54,193 nucleotides of DNA from Desulfotignum sp. GTDB lineage: Bacteria > Desulfobacterota > Desulfobacteria > Desulfobacterales > Desulfobacteraceae. The stretch covers positions 1 through 54,193 of the forward strand of contig JAABUD010000302.1 of assembly GCA_011389555.1 (NCBI GenBank), read 5' to 3'. A program made the translations under genes and the position numbers. The notes under the pieces are model-generated. The model saw only the letters and a program-made list of their open reading frames with translations, made no database searches and was not told the origin of the DNA. Positions 39,045 to 47,355 of this stretch are shown here, in pieces (within the stretch, counting starts at the first letter, position 1; every line of letters starts with the position of its first letter).

Positions 39045-40385
39045 TCAGGAATGAATAATCTTGAAATCGCTGCCTTCGGGGTGATCCGCCTGGAAACGGG
39101 TCAGCCGGTCTGCCAGTTCTTTGAACCGTTCTTTTCCGGTCAATGACACACAGGCCCGCAACCCTTCGTGGCGGTCGCTGCCCGTGGTGCTCAAAGAGAT
39201 GGCACTGATGCCGTAATAGAGCAGCTCCTCCACCAGTTCCACGCCGGTGAATCCCGGATAGGAGATGGTGAAATAAAATCCGTCGGCAATGGGCTGGTCA
39301 TCATCCATGTCATATACGATCTGAAAGCCGTTTTCCGTGAACATCCGCTTCATGGCTGCGGCCCGGTCTCCATATTCCTTTACGTGATCCACAAAATTGA
39401 ATTCTTTTGAATTGACTGCTTTGAGCAGTCCCAGCAGTCCATACTGGTTGGAGTGGGACACCCCGGAGCTTAAGGCATACATGGCCCCGAAAATATAGGC
39501 ATACCCGAACCGGTCGCTGCCGAAAAACGGCTTGAGGTTGGTGCCCGTGGAATGGAACAGTTTTTCCGGAATCGCGGACATGCCGATGCGCTGACCGGCC
39601 ATGGAAAAGGATTTGGAACTGGAGATCAAAAGAATGTAATTGTCGGTGAACTTGGCCACGGACGGAATGAACGGGGGCTGGCCCGGTATGGAATAGTTTT
39701 TCCGGAAATCCATACCAAAATAGGCCAGGTCTTCCATGACAATGCAGTCATATTGGGTGGCCAGGGAGCCGATGGTTTCCAGTTCTTTTTCGGTAAAGCA
39801 GATCCAGGCCGGATTGTTGGGGTTGGAATACATGATGGCAGCCACATCCCCTTTTTCCAGAAATGATTCCAGCCTGGGCCCCAGCTTGTCTCCCCGGTAC
39901 TCATACACATCAAAATGGGCATAGGGCAGTCCCAGAACCCGGGCCTGATGCTTGTTCACCGGAAATCCCGGATCGATGAACAAGAGTTTTTCCTTTCCCT
40001 GGATCCGCCGGCCGCAGCACATCATGGCCATATAGCATCCCTGCATGGAGCCCACAGTGGGAAAGCAGGATTCCGCCGGGATCTCGATGTCCACAAAGTT
40101 TTTCACAAACGCGGAGATTTCGGTTTTCAGCTGGGGAATACCGTCAAAAGGCGGATATTTAGAGCCCACTCCCTGTTTGAGGGCGTGTATTTCCGCATCC
40201 ACGGCAATCTGTGGGGGAGCCAGGCCCGGTACGCCCATCTCCATGCGGATGAACGAATCGCCTGTGGCGGTTTCAATGTTGTTCACAATCCGGTTCAGTT
40301 CCCGGATGGATGCCATTCCAACGGACTCCAGGCCCATGGTATCAATTTCCTGTTTGACAATCTGACGGTTGATCGGGGTTTCCAT
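39045..40385 (-). CDS. PLP-dependent aminotransferase, class I/II
   Basis: A 446-residue fold-type I aminotransferase. Signatures are 'VPGLAPPQ', 'FPTVGSMQGCYMAMM', 'YSNPNNPAWICFTEKEL', 'EDLAYFGMDFR' and the PLP lysine in 'LLISSSKSFSMAGQRIG'. The C-terminal domain contains 'ISLSTTGSDRHEGLRACVSL'. Substrate specificity is not evident; the family includes aspartate/aromatic and alanine-type transaminases. Upstream lies TGATTA-N6-TAATCA (40408-40425), then a FadR/GntR regulator on the same strand, so it may be under local control. Confidence 0.88.
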   Translation of the reverse strand: METPINRQIVKQEIDTMGLESVGMASIRELNRIVNNIETATGDSFIRMEMGVPGLAPPQIAVDAEIHALKQGVGSKYPPFDGIPQLKTEISAFVKNFVDIEIPAESCFPTVGSMQGCYMAMMCCGRRIQGKEKLLFIDPGFPVNKHQARVLGLPYAHFDVYEYRGDKLGPRLESFLEKGDVAAIMYSNPNNPAWICFTEKELETIGSLATQYDCIVMEDLAYFGMDFRKNYSIPGQPPFIPSVAKFTDNYILLISSSKSFSMAGQRIGMSAIPEKLFHSTGTNLKPFFGSDRFGYAYIFGAMYALSSGVSHSNQYGLLGLLKAVNSKEFNFVDHVKEYGDRAAAMKRMFTENGFQIVYDMDDDQPIADGFYFTISYPGFTGVELVEELLYYGISAISLSTTGSDRHEGLRACVSLTGKERFKELADRLTRFQADHPEGSDFKIIHS

Positions 40386-40407
40386 TCAATTCTCCTGAAA
40401 AAAAATC

Positions 40408-40425
40408 TGATTAAAAAAATAATCA
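40408..40425. promoter_or_regulatory. 18-bp palindrome upstream of the aminotransferase gene
   Basis: TGATTA-AAAAAA-TAATCA is a perfect 6+6+6 inverted repeat, 22 bp before the start codon and next to the ribosome-binding site AGGAGA. It is placed where a repressor would act. The regulator is unknown; the neighbouring GntR protein is a candidate, though its own upstream palindrome has a different sequence. Confidence 0.4.
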
Positions 40426-40544
40426 ATTATCGACCGGGACGAGTGTACGGCCTTCCCTGTTTTTTTTCAAGAGGTAAATATCCGGGAAAAAAACCTGTTG
40501 TAAAGACTTCGCAAAAAAAAGACCGGCAGGTTGGAGAGAGGGGG

Positions 40545-41252
40545 TCAGGGCTGTTTTCCTGTCATTTTGTCATGGAATCGCCGCACATGGTCGGAGATGA
40601 TGGCGGATGCGGTGGCACCATTCTTTGCTTTCATGGCGGCAATGATCTTGTCAAAGTCCTGAAGGTTTTCCAGGGTCCGTTCCCGGTTCATCGGCAGGTA
40701 ATCCTGGTAGTAGCGGTGAATGTTGTCATGGATGCTTTTCTGGATAAACTGGAACACGGGATTCCGGGTCATGGTACCGATATAGGTGTGCAGGGTCTCA
40801 TCGGTTTTCAGGAAATTTTCCCAGTCCCGGCGTTCAAAACAGCGTCTGGCTTTGGCCTGGAGCCGCTCCAGCTCCTGGATGTCTTCCGAAGTGGCGCGCT
40901 GGGTGGCCAGTTCCACCAGACTGCCTTCTATTTTGATCCGGAACTCGGACAGATGTTCCAGCGCCACTTCACCGGACTGGATCAGCAATGCCAGAGATTC
41001 CATGAGAGGATCGGTGTCGATCCGCTTGACAATGGCACCGCCGGCAACTCCGAGCTTGATCTCTATAAGCCCTTTCTGTTCCAGGACCCGCAGCGCCTCC
41101 CGGAGTGTCCCCCGGCTGGTGTTGAACATCTCCTTGAGGTCCCGCTCTGCCGGCAGCCGGGTTCCCGGGGCCAGTTTCCGGGTCAGAATGGCCTCCTGGA
41201 TCTGATCCACCACGTCCTGAAAGACCCGGTTCTGTCTGGCGCGTTTAAACAT
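40545..41252 (-). CDS. FadR/GntR-family transcriptional regulator
   Basis: A 235-residue regulator. The GntR winged helix-turn-helix (about residues 8-75) shows 'LAPGTRLPAERDLKEMFNTSRGTLREALRVLEQKGLIEI'. The C-terminal FCD domain is all-helical ('LSEFRIKIEGSLVELATQRAT', then a histidine in 'FLKTDETLHTYIG' that would bind metal). FCD regulators respond to carboxylic acids such as lactate, pyruvate or glycolate. A TGGT-N3-ACCA site lies 74 bp upstream, matching the operator class of this subfamily. The FeS/2-oxoacid genes are not adjacent, so the regulon is uncertain. Confidence 0.92.
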   Translation of the reverse strand: MFKRARQNRVFQDVVDQIQEAILTRKLAPGTRLPAERDLKEMFNTSRGTLREALRVLEQKGLIEIKLGVAGGAIVKRIDTDPLMESLALLIQSGEVALEHLSEFRIKIEGSLVELATQRATSEDIQELERLQAKARRCFERRDWENFLKTDETLHTYIGTMTRNPVFQFIQKSIHDNIHRYYQDYLPMNRERTLENLQDFDKIIAAMKAKNGATASAIISDHVRRFHDKMTGKQP

Positions 41253-41325
41253 AAAAATCCTGGTGTCCTCACTCCCTGAGTCTTGCAGAAATCCAAAATA
41301 CCCGTCAACAATGGCACTTGATAAT

Positions 41326-41340
41326 AATGGTTAAACCATT
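41326..41340. promoter_or_regulatory. FadR-type operator AATGGT-TAA-ACCATT
   Basis: A perfect 15-bp palindrome containing TGGT-N3-ACCA, the consensus half-site spacing of PdhR/LldR/GlcC-type FadR-subfamily regulators. It lies upstream of the gntR gene that encodes such a protein, so autoregulation is the simplest reading. The rest of the 334-bp gap (41253-41586) holds no gene. Confidence 0.65.
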
Positions 41341-41586
41341 TGATGGTCTTTGTCAATTATTTTCAGGCACAGTGAACATCATGGCATATCGGGCGGTTGG
41401 ATAATTGCAATGTGCTTGAGTTTTGCACGACTTCATGATAGGGCAGGTATGGTTGAGTATTTCGAAAATCAAGATTTGTAATCATTCAAAACTTGACAGG
41501 GTCATTCAACCTTGGGAATGCAGATCAAATGGCTCGACATATTCAGGCAGTTGACCCGAGTCAACAGCCGAAAGGAATGAATCACC

Positions 41587-41931
41587 ATGTATTTACTTGT
41601 TAATGTATTGGAGCAGACAGAACACCTCCCTGCCATTCTCGAAAAATTTGCTCGATTGAATATAAAGGGATCGACTGTGATCAACAGCACGGGCATGGGG
41701 CGGGTTTTGATGCAGGTCGGGGCGGCTACACCGGGCATCGAAGGGATTAAAAAAACATTGCGGAATATGGAACCATCCAATAAAATGATTTTCACGGTAG
41801 TGGGTGACAAAGAAACGCTCGACAAAGCGATAAATACCGTGAAATCGCTTTGTGGAGATCTTACTGAACCGGGAAAAGGGATATTGTTTGCACTTCCTTT
41901 GAGTTTTGTCGATGGATTGTCGGAAGGGTAA
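41587..41931 (+). CDS. Small PII-like domain protein
   Basis: A 114-residue protein with the PII-type ferredoxin-like fold pattern: 'MYLLVNVLEQTEHLPAILEKFARLNIKGSTVINSTGMGRVL' then 'MIFTVVGDKETLDKAINTVKSL'. It lacks the uridylylated Tyr and the long T-loop of GlnB. Such PII-like proteins are sensors whose ligands and partners are mostly unknown. The gene stands alone, and the neighbours give no clue to its target. AAAGGAA precedes the ATG by a suitable distance. Confidence 0.75.
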   Translation: MYLLVNVLEQTEHLPAILEKFARLNIKGSTVINSTGMGRVLMQVGAATPGIEGIKKTLRNMEPSNKMIFTVVGDKETLDKAINTVKSLCGDLTEPGKGILFALPLSFVDGLSEG

Positions 41932-42023
41932 TATCGGGCAGAAAAAAAATGATCGGGCATAATCATCGAGAGCATCCAAAAGGATATTTCAACGAAATTT
42001 CAAGCAGGCAGAGGAATCGGAAC

Positions 42024-43757
42024 TTATACAATGAAGTTTTTCGGTGAATGTGAACGGCGTTTTCTGCCCGGTGATCTCCGGGGGGTGGTGACCACGTCTT
42101 TCTGCCGCTGTTTTTTGACAGGATCTTTTTCTACAAACACCGGGTGTCGGGTGAACGGATCGTGGCCGGTGTGATACATCAGCGTGGAATAAGTGGACGG
42201 GGTGGGGGTGAAAATCTGGACCTGCTCGGGCGTGATTCTCAGTTTGTCCGTGGTAAAACGTTTCAGTGCGGTCATGTCGCTCTGGGTGCATCCGGGATGG
42301 GCCGCCATCAGGTAATACGTTAAAAACTGGGGTTTGCCGCAATCGGCGGACAATTTGTCAAACGCGGATTTAAAGGCCAGCAGATCGTCAATGGTCGGTT
42401 TGCCCATGTGATGTAACACATGTTTTTCACAGTGTTCCGGTGCCACTTTGAGCTGGCCGGACACATGGTCTTTGACCAGTTTTTTCAGAAACGCCATGCC
42501 ATGTTTTTTGTCCTGAAGAATCAGATCGTACCGGAGTCCGGAGGTGATAAACACTTTTTTGATGCCGGGCAGGGCGCACAGTTTTTCCAGCAGATCCAGG
42601 TATCGGGAATGGTCCGGCCGCAAAATGTGGCAGATGTCGGGGAACAGGCAGCTTTTGTCCTGGCAGGCCCCTTTGGATGCTTTTTTCGGGCACTCATACC
42701 CGTACATGTTGGCGGTGGGGCCGCCCAGATCCATGATGTTTCCCTTGAAATCCGGATGGGCCGTAAACTGCCGGGCCTGCCGAAGAATGGATGCCGGGCT
42801 CCGGGACTGCACGGTCCGGCCCTGGTGGACCGTGATGGCGCAGAATCGGCATTCCCCGTAGCAGCCGTAATGGGTGGGGATGGCAAACCGGATGGTGTCC
42901 AGGGCCCGGACCGGTCCCATGGCTTTGTAAAAAGGGTGGACATCCTGTTCATATGGAAGATCGTGGATTTCGTCCATCTGGGCCGTGGTGGAAACAGGTG
43001 CCGGTGGATTCAGCACCAGGTACCGGTCCTGGTGGGCCTGACACAGCTGTTGCCCTGTGACCGGATCGGTGTTGCGGTAAAATGTGGTGAATGCATCCGT
43101 GCAGGCCTGGCTGTTTTTGGCAACCGTGTCAAAACAAGGCAGTTCCATTCCTTTCCGGGTTCCGGAAATATAGGCGATGCCGGGGATGTTTTCCACGGGT
43201 TCCCCCTGTTTCAGGGCCTGTGCCAGAAAGCGGATGGTGGTGTGCCCCATACCGAACACCAGGTAATCAGCTTTGGCGTCAAACAGAATGGACCGCCGGA
43301 TTTTGCCGGACCAGAAATCGTAATGGGCCATGCGCCTCAGGCTGGCTTCGATGCCGCCCAAGACAATGGGGGGCGAGGGTTTGCAGAACCGCCGGATCAG
43401 GTTGGCGTAGGCGATCACGGCCCGGTCCGGCCGGCGGTTGTTTGCATGGCCCGGGGTGTAGTCATCGATCTTTCGCCGTTTTTTCAAAGGCGTGTAATTG
43501 GCCACCATGGAATCCACAGCCCCGGCCGTGACTCCCCAGAACAAAGACGGGGGACCTAAGCGCAGGATATCCTCCGAAGTGTTCAGGTCGGGCTGGGCAA
43601 TGATCCCCACCCGGAACCCGTCCTTGAGAAGGATCTTGCCGATGAGGCTGATGCCCATGAAGGGCGAGTCGATATAGGTGTCGCCCGTGACCAGAAGAAT
43701 GTCCAGCCGGTCCCAGCCCAAAGCAGTCACTTCGGTCATGGTGGTGGGGATAAACAT
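42024..43757 (-). CDS. YgiQ-family radical SAM protein
   Basis: A 577-residue protein. Radical SAM cysteines are in 'CYGECRFCAI', preceded by the N-terminal YgiQ domain ('DILLVTGDTYIDSPFMG', 'YTPGHANNRRPDRA', 'VLGGIEASLRRMAHYD'). The C-terminal region has 'LKVAPEHCEKHVL' and a DUF3362-like tail ('QVQIFTPTPSTYSTLMYHTG'). A cysteine-rich insertion ('CPKKASKGACQDKSCLFPDIC') follows the radical SAM core. The function is unknown. The ATG at 43757 avoids overlapping the VOC gene and fits homologues; the longer frame runs into the upstream coding region. Confidence 0.92.
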   Translation of the reverse strand: MFIPTTMTEVTALGWDRLDILLVTGDTYIDSPFMGISLIGKILLKDGFRVGIIAQPDLNTSEDILRLGPPSLFWGVTAGAVDSMVANYTPLKKRRKIDDYTPGHANNRRPDRAVIAYANLIRRFCKPSPPIVLGGIEASLRRMAHYDFWSGKIRRSILFDAKADYLVFGMGHTTIRFLAQALKQGEPVENIPGIAYISGTRKGMELPCFDTVAKNSQACTDAFTTFYRNTDPVTGQQLCQAHQDRYLVLNPPAPVSTTAQMDEIHDLPYEQDVHPFYKAMGPVRALDTIRFAIPTHYGCYGECRFCAITVHQGRTVQSRSPASILRQARQFTAHPDFKGNIMDLGGPTANMYGYECPKKASKGACQDKSCLFPDICHILRPDHSRYLDLLEKLCALPGIKKVFITSGLRYDLILQDKKHGMAFLKKLVKDHVSGQLKVAPEHCEKHVLHHMGKPTIDDLLAFKSAFDKLSADCGKPQFLTYYLMAAHPGCTQSDMTALKRFTTDKLRITPEQVQIFTPTPSTYSTLMYHTGHDPFTRHPVFVEKDPVKKQRQKDVVTTPRRSPGRKRRSHSPKNFIV

Positions 43758-43779
43758 GGACCGTGTCAGTAATCGGAAT

Positions 43780-44148
43780 TCATCGGACGGGTACGATTTC
43801 CAGCCAGTATCCATCCGGATCATTGATGAAATAGATACCCATGTCCTTGTTTTCTAGACAGATGCAGTCCATCTGTTTGTGCAGGGCATACGCCGCGTCA
43901 AAGTCATCGGTTTTAAAAGCGATGTGAAACTCTTCATCCCCTAAGTCATAAGGGGATGTCTGGGATTTGAGCCAGGTCAGTTCCAGTTTGCAGTGGCTGG
44001 CGCCGTCTCCAAGATACACGATGATATAACTGCCGTCATCCGCAGGGGTGCGACGGGTTTCCTTGAGACCCAGTGCTTTTTCATAAAACGCCAGGCTTTT
44101 GTCCAGGTCCAGGACATTGATGTTGAAATGGTCGATGGTGAATGTCAT
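43780..44148 (-). CDS. VOC-family (glyoxalase/bleomycin-resistance) protein
   Basis: A 122-residue single-chain VOC protein with paired beta-alpha-beta-beta-beta modules: 'HFNINVLDLDKSLAFYEKALGL', then 'FHIAFKTDDFDAAYALHKQ' and the terminal 'YFINDPDGYWLEIVPV', typical of glyoxalase I-like lyases. Metal ligands are plausible at His7, His (in 'EEFHIAF') and the C-terminal Glu. The substrate is unknown; lactoylglutathione-type activity is only one possibility. It lies 22 bp upstream of ygiQ. Confidence 0.85.
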   Translation of the reverse strand: MTFTIDHFNINVLDLDKSLAFYEKALGLKETRRTPADDGSYIIVYLGDGASHCKLELTWLKSQTSPYDLGDEEFHIAFKTDDFDAAYALHKQMDCICLENKDMGIYFINDPDGYWLEIVPVR

Positions 44149-44353
44149 TGTTTGTTCCCTTTCGTTATCTGCAAGGTGTTATTTCCATGTAACACCCTTT
44201 TTTTGTCTGTTTTATTGAATGTCGGCCGGTCACGAAGTGAAATACTACCGTACAAATATATTTCAGCATTGGGCTCTGTCAATAAAAATATCTCTGACTG
44301 ATTTTGTGAAAATGTCCGTTTCTCTTTTCCGCGTTCATTGCTATACTGACATC

Positions 44354-45730
44354 ATGAATGGAAAAAGAAAACAACGAAATCATATTTTCCAGAATATCCG
44401 GGCGGTTTGCCGGATGACCCGACAAAGCTGGCAGATTCTCCGGGTGATGGCGCTGGCCTGGCTTGTGGCCGGGTTGCCGGCCGATGCGGCCGGGTTTTCA
44501 ACTACGCCATCGGATTTTCAACAGTTTCAAGCAAAAATCATTGACCATCAAAGCCGGTTGAATCCGAAATTCAAAAAAGTGCCGCGGAAACAAACGTTGT
44601 ATGTGATCGTGCATACATCGGAACTCGGATTGTCGGCCACCCTGCGGGTCGTGGCCCGGGGCAAGCGGTTGAAAAGCGGCCGCAGCACCCCCGGGGGGCA
44701 TGCCAATTATGTGATTGCCAGAGATGGCACCACCTACCGGATGGTAAACAAGCGGTTCCGGGCGGACCATGCCGGGTTGTCCATGTGGAACGGCCGGCAG
44801 GATATCTCATCGGTTTCCATCGGCATCGAGCTGGTGGGATACCATAACGCGCCGCTGACAGATGCGCAGTATCGGTCCGTGGGGTTGCTCATCAAAATTC
44901 TCCAGAAGGTCTACGGCCTGAGTGATCCGGCCGTGCTCACCCACAGTCAGGTCGCGTTCGGCAGGCCCAATCCCTGGTTTTCAAAAGACCACCGGGGCAG
45001 AAAACGGTGCGCCAAAAACTTTGATCGTGACCGGGCCGGGCTGGGGCCGACAGTGGATCAGGATCCGGATGTCAGGGCCGGACGGCTCCTGCCGGACCCG
45101 TATCTGGCCGATCTGTTCTACGCGCCCGGACCGGCCGTGGCTGCCCGGGTCGCCGCCACCGGTCCGGTTCCGGGCCTGATTTCAAAAGAGCGCACGGCCT
45201 GGGCCATTGCCGGCGAGGAATATGATTGTTCGACCACGGTATATGTGCTTCCCAACGGCCGCCGATTGGCGGGGGATCAGATTGCAGATGCCATGGGATG
45301 GCATCTGCTGCCGGTCAATACCCGGGTGCTGCTGAATCAGGAAGAACGGCATGCGGAAAACCCAGCCCCGGAAAATCCGATAAAAAGGATCACCGACCGC
45401 ATGACCGCCTGGTCTCATGCCGGGCCGGCCTATAAATTCGATTCCACCATCTATTTTCTGCCTTTTGGTGCGGTTCAGCCCGGCTCCCGGATTTTCGACT
45501 GGGATGATCTGCCGTTGAACACCCGCTTGATTGTGGGGTATCAGGGTCCGTTTGTCATCACCGGAAACAAGACGGCCTACCGGATTGCCGGCCAGAAATA
45601 CAAAGCACGGACCACCGTGTATTATCTGCCGCCGGGACAGGTGAAAACAGGGGCGGAGATATCGAATTTTGGCCGTCTGCCGAAAGGGACCCAGCTTTAC
45701 CTGCCCATTGACAGTCTGCCGCCCGGGTAA
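44354..45730 (+). CDS. N-acetylmuramoyl-L-alanine amidase with three C-terminal repeats
   Basis: About 458 residues from the chosen start (ATG 44354; ATG 44414 also possible). A hydrophobic signal segment ('ILRVMALAWLVAGLPADA') is followed by an Amidase_2/PGRP-like domain with likely zinc ligands His in 'VIVHTS', 'RADHAGLS' and 'VLTHSQVAFG'. After it, three tandem units of about 45-50 residues share the pattern T-A-W/Y-x-x-A-G-x-x-Y-x-x-x-T-T/S-x-Y-x-L-P-x-G (45191-45703). They resemble no repeat I can name and are probably wall- or sugar-binding. No neighbour explains its role. Confidence 0.82.
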   Translation: MNGKRKQRNHIFQNIRAVCRMTRQSWQILRVMALAWLVAGLPADAAGFSTTPSDFQQFQAKIIDHQSRLNPKFKKVPRKQTLYVIVHTSELGLSATLRVVARGKRLKSGRSTPGGHANYVIARDGTTYRMVNKRFRADHAGLSMWNGRQDISSVSIGIELVGYHNAPLTDAQYRSVGLLIKILQKVYGLSDPAVLTHSQVAFGRPNPWFSKDHRGRKRCAKNFDRDRAGLGPTVDQDPDVRAGRLLPDPYLADLFYAPGPAVAARVAATGPVPGLISKERTAWAIAGEEYDCSTTVYVLPNGRRLAGDQIADAMGWHLLPVNTRVLLNQEERHAENPAPENPIKRITDRMTAWSHAGPAYKFDSTIYFLPFGAVQPGSRIFDWDDLPLNTRLIVGYQGPFVITGNKTAYRIAGQKYKARTTVYYLPPGQVKTGAEISNFGRLPKGTQLYLPIDSLPPG

Positions 45731-45739
45731 CCGGAAGGA

Positions 45740-46741
45740 TCAGTAGGTGTAGAACAACTGCTGAATGTGAGAAGTGCCGTATTTTTTTGCCAGTGCCAGC
45801 ATCAGCAGTATCCGGGCTTTGGCAGGATTGAGTTCATCCGATACAATGAATCCCAGTGAATCGTCATCCAGTTCCACATTCCGGCCCACCGTGCCGGTAG
45901 GAACCCGGGAACTTCTGACAATGCAGATCCCCTGAGCCGCCTTTTGTGCGGCATTTTTCATGGTGCCCTGATTCATGTTCCCGTTGCCGTCCCCGGCAAT
46001 GACAATGCCCCTGGCACCGGCAGCCAGGGAAAAATCGATCAGATCCGGGGGCATGTCAACACAGGCATAAAGGATGTCCACCCGGGGCAGCGCAGGATGG
46101 GGAGGCTGACAGAACCGGCTGGAAAATTCGCTCAGACAGGTGTGCCGTCGGAAAGGAAATCGAAAATAGGCGGTTTTTCCGTAATTGACGGTTCCCACCA
46201 GGCCGTTGACCGGGGACAGAAATGTTTCCACGGATGTAGTATTGGTTTTGGTCAGAGAATGGGCCCCGTGAATCCGGTCGTTCATCACCACCAGGACCCC
46301 TCGTTCCCGGGCATCGGGATCGGCTGCCACAGCCACGGCATTGAACAGGTTCAACGGGCCGTCCGCTGAGATGGCGTTGGCCGGCCGCATGGCCCCGGTC
46401 AAGATCACCGGCTTGGGACTGTTGACAGCGAGGTTCAGAAAAAATGCGGTTTCTTCCATAGTATCGGTGCCATGGGTGACGACAATGCCGTGAATATCAT
46501 CTTGTGTCATCAGCTCGTTGATGCGGCAGGTCAGGTGGATCAGGATATCAAAAGACATGTCCTGGGACCCGACATTGGCGATCTGTTCTCCCGAAATTCT
46601 GGCCACCTGCTTCAGATCCGGAACCGCATCGATCATATCCTGAACACCCATCTGTCCCGCGCAGTAATCGGATTGGGCCGGGGTCTGGCTGATGCCGGCG
46701 ATGGTCCCGCCGGTGGCAAGAATCATGACATGGGATTTCAT
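45740..46741 (-). CDS. L-asparaginase (type II sequence, no signal peptide)
   Basis: A 333-residue asparaginase. The first catalytic Thr is in 'LATGGTIAGIS', and the second Thr with the Asp-Lys relay begins in 'VTHGTDTMEETAFFLNL'. 'LTGAMRPANAISADGPLNL' is the second signature. The sequence starts at the catalytic strand with no leader, so the enzyme is probably cytoplasmic although it groups with AnsB-like forms. The ATG at 46741 has AAGGG upstream, which excludes the longer TTG-initiated reading. It converges with the amidase gene. Confidence 0.92.
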   Translation of the reverse strand: MKSHVMILATGGTIAGISQTPAQSDYCAGQMGVQDMIDAVPDLKQVARISGEQIANVGSQDMSFDILIHLTCRINELMTQDDIHGIVVTHGTDTMEETAFFLNLAVNSPKPVILTGAMRPANAISADGPLNLFNAVAVAADPDARERGVLVVMNDRIHGAHSLTKTNTTSVETFLSPVNGLVGTVNYGKTAYFRFPFRRHTCLSEFSSRFCQPPHPALPRVDILYACVDMPPDLIDFSLAAGARGIVIAGDGNGNMNQGTMKNAAQKAAQGICIVRSSRVPTGTVGRNVELDDDSLGFIVSDELNPAKARILLMLALAKKYGTSHIQQLFYTY

Positions 46742-46890
46742 GAAATGTCCCTTCAAAAAACAGGATTTGCGTTCATATCGGTATGCTGCCTGTCAAAAAA
46801 AATTCCAGACACTGAATATACCAGACAGATTGGTTTTTTGCCAGGTGTTGATCAGATTCTTACGTAATCAGCTTGAAAAAAAAAGGGTTC

Positions 46891-47349
46891 ATGGATAAGA
46901 TACCTGAGATGAAAATAATTTCCGGCATATATACTTTTTTTCTGGTGAGCCTGTTTGTGGGAGGTTTCAGCATTCCCCGGGCATGGGTCCAGGAACCGGC
47001 CCCGGTCATCGGGCCGGTGTCTGAACCACCGGTGCTGATCCAGGCCCAGATGTGCGAATCCATTGAAAGGTTTCTGCCGGTGAATCCGGCGGTGGTTTTT
47101 TCCATTTCTCTGGGACGGATATATTGTTTTACCGCGTTTGATCCGGTGTATGAAGAAACCGTGGTGTATCATCGCTGGTACCGGCAGGATCGGCTGATTT
47201 CCAATGCCAGGCTGGTATTGAATCCTCCCAAATGGTCTTCCTTCAGCAGTATGCAGCTTCGAAGCGCGGACAAAGGGCCATGGCGGGTGGAGATTGTCGA
47301 CGGCCGGGAAAAAGTGTTGAAAACCCTTCGATTCGGTATTTCAGACTGA
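46891..47349 (+). CDS. DUF2914-domain protein
   Basis: About 152 residues with an N-terminal hydrophobic segment ('ISGIYTFFLVSLFVGGFSI') acting as signal or anchor. The DUF2914 region is seen as 'AQMCESIERFLPVNPAVVFSISLGRIYCFTAFDPV' and 'VYHRWYRQDRLISNARLVLNPPKWSSFS...WRVEIVDG'. The family occurs in Desulfobacterota and other proteobacteria; its function is unknown. It lies 6 bp upstream of the diadenylate cyclase, so it may act in the same envelope or second-messenger pathway. The ATG at 46891 follows AAAGGG closely; an ATG at 46909 is also possible. Confidence 0.8.
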   Translation: MDKIPEMKIISGIYTFFLVSLFVGGFSIPRAWVQEPAPVIGPVSEPPVLIQAQMCESIERFLPVNPAVVFSISLGRIYCFTAFDPVYEETVVYHRWYRQDRLISNARLVLNPPKWSSFSSMQLRSADKGPWRVEIVDGREKVLKTLRFGISD

Positions 47350-47355
47350 TCTGTG

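Noticed and set aside
43758-43823. Longer N-terminus for the YgiQ-like protein
   Set aside because: The extra 22 codons lie within the 3' end of the VOC gene in another frame, and homologues start near 'MFIPTT'.
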